Below, piece after piece: positions 7,968 through 8,994 of a stretch of DNA of 8,994 nucleotides. Within the stretch, counting starts at the first letter, position 1, and each line of letters begins with the position of its first letter. The notes under the pieces were generated by a model. That model searched no databases and was not told where the DNA came from. It was given only the letters and a program-made list of their open reading frames with translations. The stretch is taken from NCBI GenBank assembly GCA_023415575.1, contig JAEZKF010000046.1, positions 1 to 8,994 of the forward strand, read 5' to 3'. This DNA comes from Bacillota bacterium. Lineage in GTDB: Bacteria > Bacillota > Clostridia > Oscillospirales > Ruminococcaceae. Both the position numbers and the translations under genes were made by a program.

Positions 7968-7983
7968 TTAAACCGCGGTTTAA
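7968..7983. repeat. Perfect 16-bp palindrome TTAAACCGCGGTTTAA between regulator and hydG
   Basis: TTAAACCGCGGTTTAA is fully self-complementary and lies about 45 bases upstream of hydG in the operon's internal gap. The neighbouring bases allow an alternative RNA hairpin, CGCGG/CCGCG with a 7-base loop (7974-7990). It could be an operator for an internal promoter, a processing hairpin, or chance. No good promoter pair is obvious beside it. Confidence 0.4.
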
Positions 7984-8023
7984 AGCCGCGTCAATCTGTG
8001 CAACATATCTTTGGGATGAGGTC

Positions 8024-8272
8024 TTACCCCTGCTTTGTGACCATCGATTTGACCGAGGCGCCCGGGATGCGGCCTAGTTTGCCCGTCATCGCGCTGATTT
8101 CATCGTTTGCACCATCAACAATCAGGGAGATGACCGACACCCCGCGCTCGCGGTAAGGAATACCCATACGCCCCACCACAAGGTGGGCATAGTCATGCAG
8201 CACGGCGTTTACCTGCTCGGCGCAGGTGAGATCCTCTACAACAATGCCTACAATTCCGATTCGCTTATCCAT
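8024..8272 (-). CDS. TM1266-family putative iron-only hydrogenase system regulator
   Basis: This 82-residue protein matches the small ACT/NikR-C-like family typified by Thermotoga TM1266, which repeatedly sits beside hydE/hydF/hydG and is named as a hydrogenase system regulator on genomic context alone. Recognisable segments are an N-terminal strand RIGIVGIVVED, the central GRMGIPYRERGVSVISLIVD (residues 34-53), and NDEISAMTGKLGRIPGASVKS (56-76). The whole chain is one ACT-like fold. I see no helix-turn-helix, so it may sense a small ligand or metal, or act through a partner rather than bind DNA itself. The ATG at 8272 is chosen because the conserved N terminus begins there. The nearest Shine-Dalgarno, AAGAAAGGA (8295-8287), is unusually far at 14 bases and can pair with TTTCTT at 8281-8276. 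The frame extends upstream to 8332, but that segment lies over the leader structure. It is the first gene of the operon. Confidence 0.88.
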   Translation of the reverse strand: MDKRIGIVGIVVEDLTCAEQVNAVLHDYAHLVVGRMGIPYRERGVSVISLIVDGANDEISAMTGKLGRIPGASVKSMVTKQG

Positions 8273-8315
8273 CGTAAGAAAACCATTCCTTTCTTGTTTG
8301 TTCTGGCGGGTGGCA

Positions 8316-8352
8316 GGTAAAAAAGGGCGCAAAAAAGCTCCCTTTTCTTACC
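8316..8352 (-). terminator. Intrinsic-terminator-like hairpin in the hyd leader
   Basis: On the minus strand AAAAGGG-A-GC (8346-8337) pairs with GC-G-CCCTTTT (8330-8321) across a TTTTTT loop, and the 3' arm ends in a run of six T (8324-8319). The base can be extended by GGTAA (8352-8348) with TTACC (8320-8316), with G8347 bulged. It lies about 45 bases before the regulator's start codon, where a conditional terminator would be expected. The low-GC upper stem makes its efficiency uncertain. Confidence 0.5.
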
Positions 8353-8380
8353 CCACCGAAAAAGGGCGCGAAAAGAGAGC
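8337..8380 (-). promoter_or_regulatory. Candidate antiterminator helix competing with the leader terminator
   Basis: GCTCTCTTTT (8380-8371) is complementary over all ten positions (one G-U) to AAAAGGGAGC (8346-8337), which is exactly the 5' arm of the terminator at 8316-8352. The two helices cannot coexist. A second copy of the terminator 3' arm, GCGCCCTTTTT (8369-8359), lies in the intervening loop and could also compete. This is the geometry of a terminator/antiterminator switch. Confidence 0.45.
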
Positions 8381-8415
8381 ATAACGGCATAAGGATAGGA
8401 TTACACACGCAAAAG

Positions 8416-8484
8416 CCGGAATGCGCGCCTTTCCGCTCGGAACACCTTGCGGTCGGGTAAAAGCCTTTGACCCTGCATCCTCGG
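8416..8484 (-). ncRNA. Candidate four-way-junction (aptamer-like) domain in the hyd leader
   Basis: On the minus strand CCG-A-GGATGC (8484-8475) pairs with GCATTCCGG (8424-8416), giving nine pairs with one bulged A and one G-U. Inside it lie three adjacent hairpins separated by single bases. The first is GGGT-c-AAA / TTT-ACCC with a GGCT loop (8473-8455). The second is ACC/GGT capped by a GCAA GNRA-type tetraloop (8453-8444). The third is TTCC/GGAA with a GAGC loop (8442-8431). The purine-rich AGGCGC before the closing strand is unpaired in this model. Confidence 0.4.
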
Positions 8485-8531
8485 GCGCGGTTTGCGCGCG
8501 GGGGTACATTGTCGTTTTTTACTATAAGCGT

Positions 8532-8560
8532 ATTGTAGCACAAGCCGCAAATACTGTCAA
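8532..8560 (-). promoter_or_regulatory. Consensus sigma-A promoter of the TM1266-hydG-hydE-hydF operon
   Basis: On the minus strand a perfect TTGACA (8560-8555) is followed after 17 bases by TACAAT (8537-8532). The predicted transcript start is near 8525. No other comparable promoter is seen on this strand before hydF, so all four genes are probably driven from here. Its near-consensus strength suggests high output that needs restraint, consistent with the overlapping Rex-like site and the leader hairpins. Confidence 0.85.
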
Positions 8561-8571
8561 ATGTTTAACAA
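8554..8571. promoter_or_regulatory. Candidate Rex operator overlapping the hyd -35 element
   Basis: The minus-strand sequence TTGTTAA-ACAT-TTGACAG matches the clostridial Rex consensus TTGTTAA-N4-TTAACAA at 12 of 14 fixed positions, with one half-site perfect. It covers the -35 hexamer, so bound Rex would block polymerase. Rex is the NADH/NAD+-responsive repressor of fermentation and hydrogen genes in Clostridia and Thermotogales. A high NADH ratio would release it and allow hydrogenase maturation. Part of the second half-site match comes from the -35 sequence itself. Confidence 0.6.
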
Positions 8572-8626
8572 AGAATATGACGGGTTTTGCCCCAAAAAAA
8601 CTTTGCTCGGCTTAGGGTTTGCTCTG

Positions 8627-8655
8627 TTGACAGTGGTCTGCAAGCCTGTTATAAT
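8627..8655 (+). promoter_or_regulatory. Perfect-consensus sigma-A promoter upstream of tRNA-Leu
   Basis: TTGACA (8627-8632), 17 bases, TATAAT (8650-8655): both hexamers are exact. The predicted start is near 8662, about 90 bases before the tRNA. It is divergent from the hyd promoter, with 66 bases between the two -35 elements. Confidence 0.88.
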
Positions 8656-8668
8656 CTATGTTGTGCAT

Positions 8669-8700
8669 ACGGCAACTAGGCGGTTTATTGCCGTTTTTTT
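8669..8700 (+). terminator. Intrinsic terminator between the promoter and tRNA-Leu
   Basis: ACGGCAA (8669-8675) pairs with TTGCCGT (8688-8694) across a 12-base loop, followed directly by a run of seven T (8694-8700). It begins only about 7 bases after the predicted transcript start. No plus-strand gene lies between spoIVA and this point, so it can only act on the promoter at 8627-8655. GGCAAC (8671-8676) could instead pair with GTTGCC (8701-8706), giving an alternative fold. Confidence 0.65.
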
Positions 8701-8722
8701 GTTGCCATACAAGTGAAATGTG

Positions 8723-8740
8723 AAGGGCCAAGCCGCCCTT
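8723..8740 (+). other. Small hairpin in the tRNA-Leu 5' leader
   Basis: AAGGGC (8723-8728) pairs with GCCCTT (8735-8740) across a 6-base loop, ending ten bases before the tRNA. It has no U-tract and is not a terminator. It may shape the precursor for 5' processing by RNase P. Confidence 0.4.
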
Positions 8741-8750
8741 TGCAATATGT

Positions 8751-8832
8751 GCGGGCGTGGTGGAATGGCAGACACGTTGGTCTTAGGAGCCAATGCTTCG
8801 GCGTGTGGGTTCAAGTCCCACCGCCCGCACCA
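8751..8832 (+). tRNA. tRNA-Leu (anticodon UAG), CCA encoded
   Basis: The acceptor stem GCGGGCG (8751-8757) pairs with CGCCCGC (8822-8828), followed by A73 and an encoded CCA (8830-8832). The D-arm contains GGAATGGCAGAC, characteristic of tRNA-Leu. The anticodon arm is TTGGT-CTTAGGA-GCCAA, with anticodon TAG at loop positions 34-36, reading CUA and probably other CUN codons. A variable arm with a TTCG-capped stem makes it a type II tRNA, as expected for leucine. The T-arm is GTGGG-TTCAAGT-CCCAC. All arms are intact and there is no intron. Confidence 0.97.
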
Positions 8833-8836
8833 AATT

Positions 8837-8870
8837 AACCCCTGCAGGCGCAATGCTTGCAGGGGTTTTA
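8837..8870 (+). terminator. Intrinsic terminator of tRNA-Leu
   Basis: AACCCCTGCA (8837-8846) pairs perfectly with TGCAGGGGTT (8858-8867) over ten bases with an 11-base loop, followed by TTTTATTGT. It begins four bases after the CCA end, so the tRNA is a single-gene transcript. Confidence 0.9.
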
Positions 8871-8882
8871 TTGTATACCGAA

Positions 8883-8994
8883 AACCACGCGTTAGACGCG
8901 TGGTTCAAAAGAGCTTAAGCGATAAGGAAGAAATAAAAACTCCTTTTGCTAAAATAGAGAAGCGGTTTGCCAACTGACATCTCTAAAGCAAAAG
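8883..8994 (+). mobile_element. Probable left end of an IS200/IS605-type element, cut by the window edge
   Basis: AACCACGCG (8883-8891) and CGCGTGGTT (8897-8905) form a 9-bp hairpin with a TTAGA loop, like the subterminal hairpins recognised by the Y1 transposase of IS200/IS605 elements. Further in, CTTTTGCT (8943-8950) pairs with AGCAAAAG (8987-8994), and TAGAGA (8955-8960) pairs with TCTCTA (8980-8985), giving a long interrupted stem. In IS200 a left-end hairpin blocks incoming transcription and a second stem hides the tnpA ribosome-binding site; this layout fits. The transposase itself would start beyond the window. The family call rests on hairpin architecture alone. Confidence 0.5.

Larger units (their letters stand above)
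8273..8525 (-). promoter_or_regulatory. Long structured 5' leader of the hyd operon (candidate attenuator/riboswitch-like RNA)
   Basis: About 250 bases separate the predicted transcript start (near 8525) from the first ATG, much longer than an ordinary leader. The 5' half can fold into a junction domain (8416-8484), and the 3' half contains competing hairpins (8316-8380), the order seen in transcription-attenuating riboswitches. A 53-codon frame runs through it from ATG 8509 to TAA 8348. It lacks a Shine-Dalgarno and begins only about 15 bases into the RNA, so it is not called as a gene. I do not recognise the sequence as T-box, SAM, cobalamin, THF, c-di-GMP or 6S RNA. All pairings were found by eye; no energy calculation or covariation supports them yet. 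Confidence 0.55.

Noticed and set aside
8348..8509. 53-codon leader-peptide frame starting at ATG 8509 inside the hyd leader
   Set aside because: There is no Shine-Dalgarno, the start is about 15 bases from the predicted 5' end, and no run of regulatory codons is evident. Its stop falls in the terminator stem, so a coupling role is not impossible, but it is unsupported.
8273..8525. T-box or 6S RNA in the hyd leader
   Set aside because: I find no T-box AGGGTGGNACCGCG core or specifier stem. The 5' and 3' ends do not pair into the long rod with central bubble expected of 6S RNA.
8265..8543. 92-residue minus-strand frame across the hyd leader and promoter
   Set aside because: It begins inside the promoter spacer, so the transcript would not contain its start. 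It has no recognisable domain.
1..8994. CRISPR array, toxin-antitoxin or phage-defence system
   Set aside because: There are no regularly spaced repeats, and every substantial gene is assigned to iron storage, sporulation, hydrogenase maturation or insertion elements.

Overview
The window looks like chromosome from an anaerobic, spore-forming Clostridia member with moderately high GC. The basis is a SpoIVA homologue (spores), the complete [FeFe]-hydrogenase maturation set HydE/HydF/HydG (H2-producing anaerobe) and Clostridia-type promoters. An Oscillospiraceae/Ruminococcaceae-like host is my guess from gene style; no taxonomic marker was tested.

Layout. The left edge (1-125) is the 3' end of a probable IS3-family transposase and its terminal sequence. 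A ferritin gene (186-698, minus) follows with its own promoter. An intergenic stretch with small hairpins (about 785-1019) leads into a two-gene plus-strand sporulation unit: a SipL-like SPOCS/LysM protein (1020-2576) and spoIVA (2594-4072). A perfect 17-bp stem (4088-4126) separates this unit from a convergent minus-strand operon. That operon reads, in transcription order, TM1266-type regulator (8272-8024), hydG (7922-6471), hydE (6445-5351) and hydF (5351-4134). Its consensus promoter (8532-8560) is overlapped by a good Rex operator match (8554-8571). About 250 nt of leader RNA separates the promoter from the first gene. On the right, a divergent consensus promoter (8627-8655) faces an intrinsic terminator, then tRNA-Leu(UAG) with its own terminator, then what looks like the left end of an IS200/IS605-type element cut by the window edge.

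How the genes work together. SpoIVA is the ATPase that polymerises on the forespore to form the coat base, and SipL is its LysM-containing partner, so this unit should build the spore coat basement. HydG makes CO and cyanide from tyrosine, HydE processes the HydG product toward the dithiomethylamine-bridged diiron unit, and HydF is the GTPase scaffold that delivers the [2Fe] subcluster to the hydrogenase. No structural hydrogenase gene lies in the window.

The most interesting region is the hyd operon leader. It can be folded by eye into a four-way-junction-like domain, followed by two mutually exclusive hairpins, one resembling an intrinsic terminator and the other an antiterminator. Together with the Rex-like site, this suggests redox control of initiation plus an RNA-based control of elongation. 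I do not recognise the RNA as a known riboswitch class.
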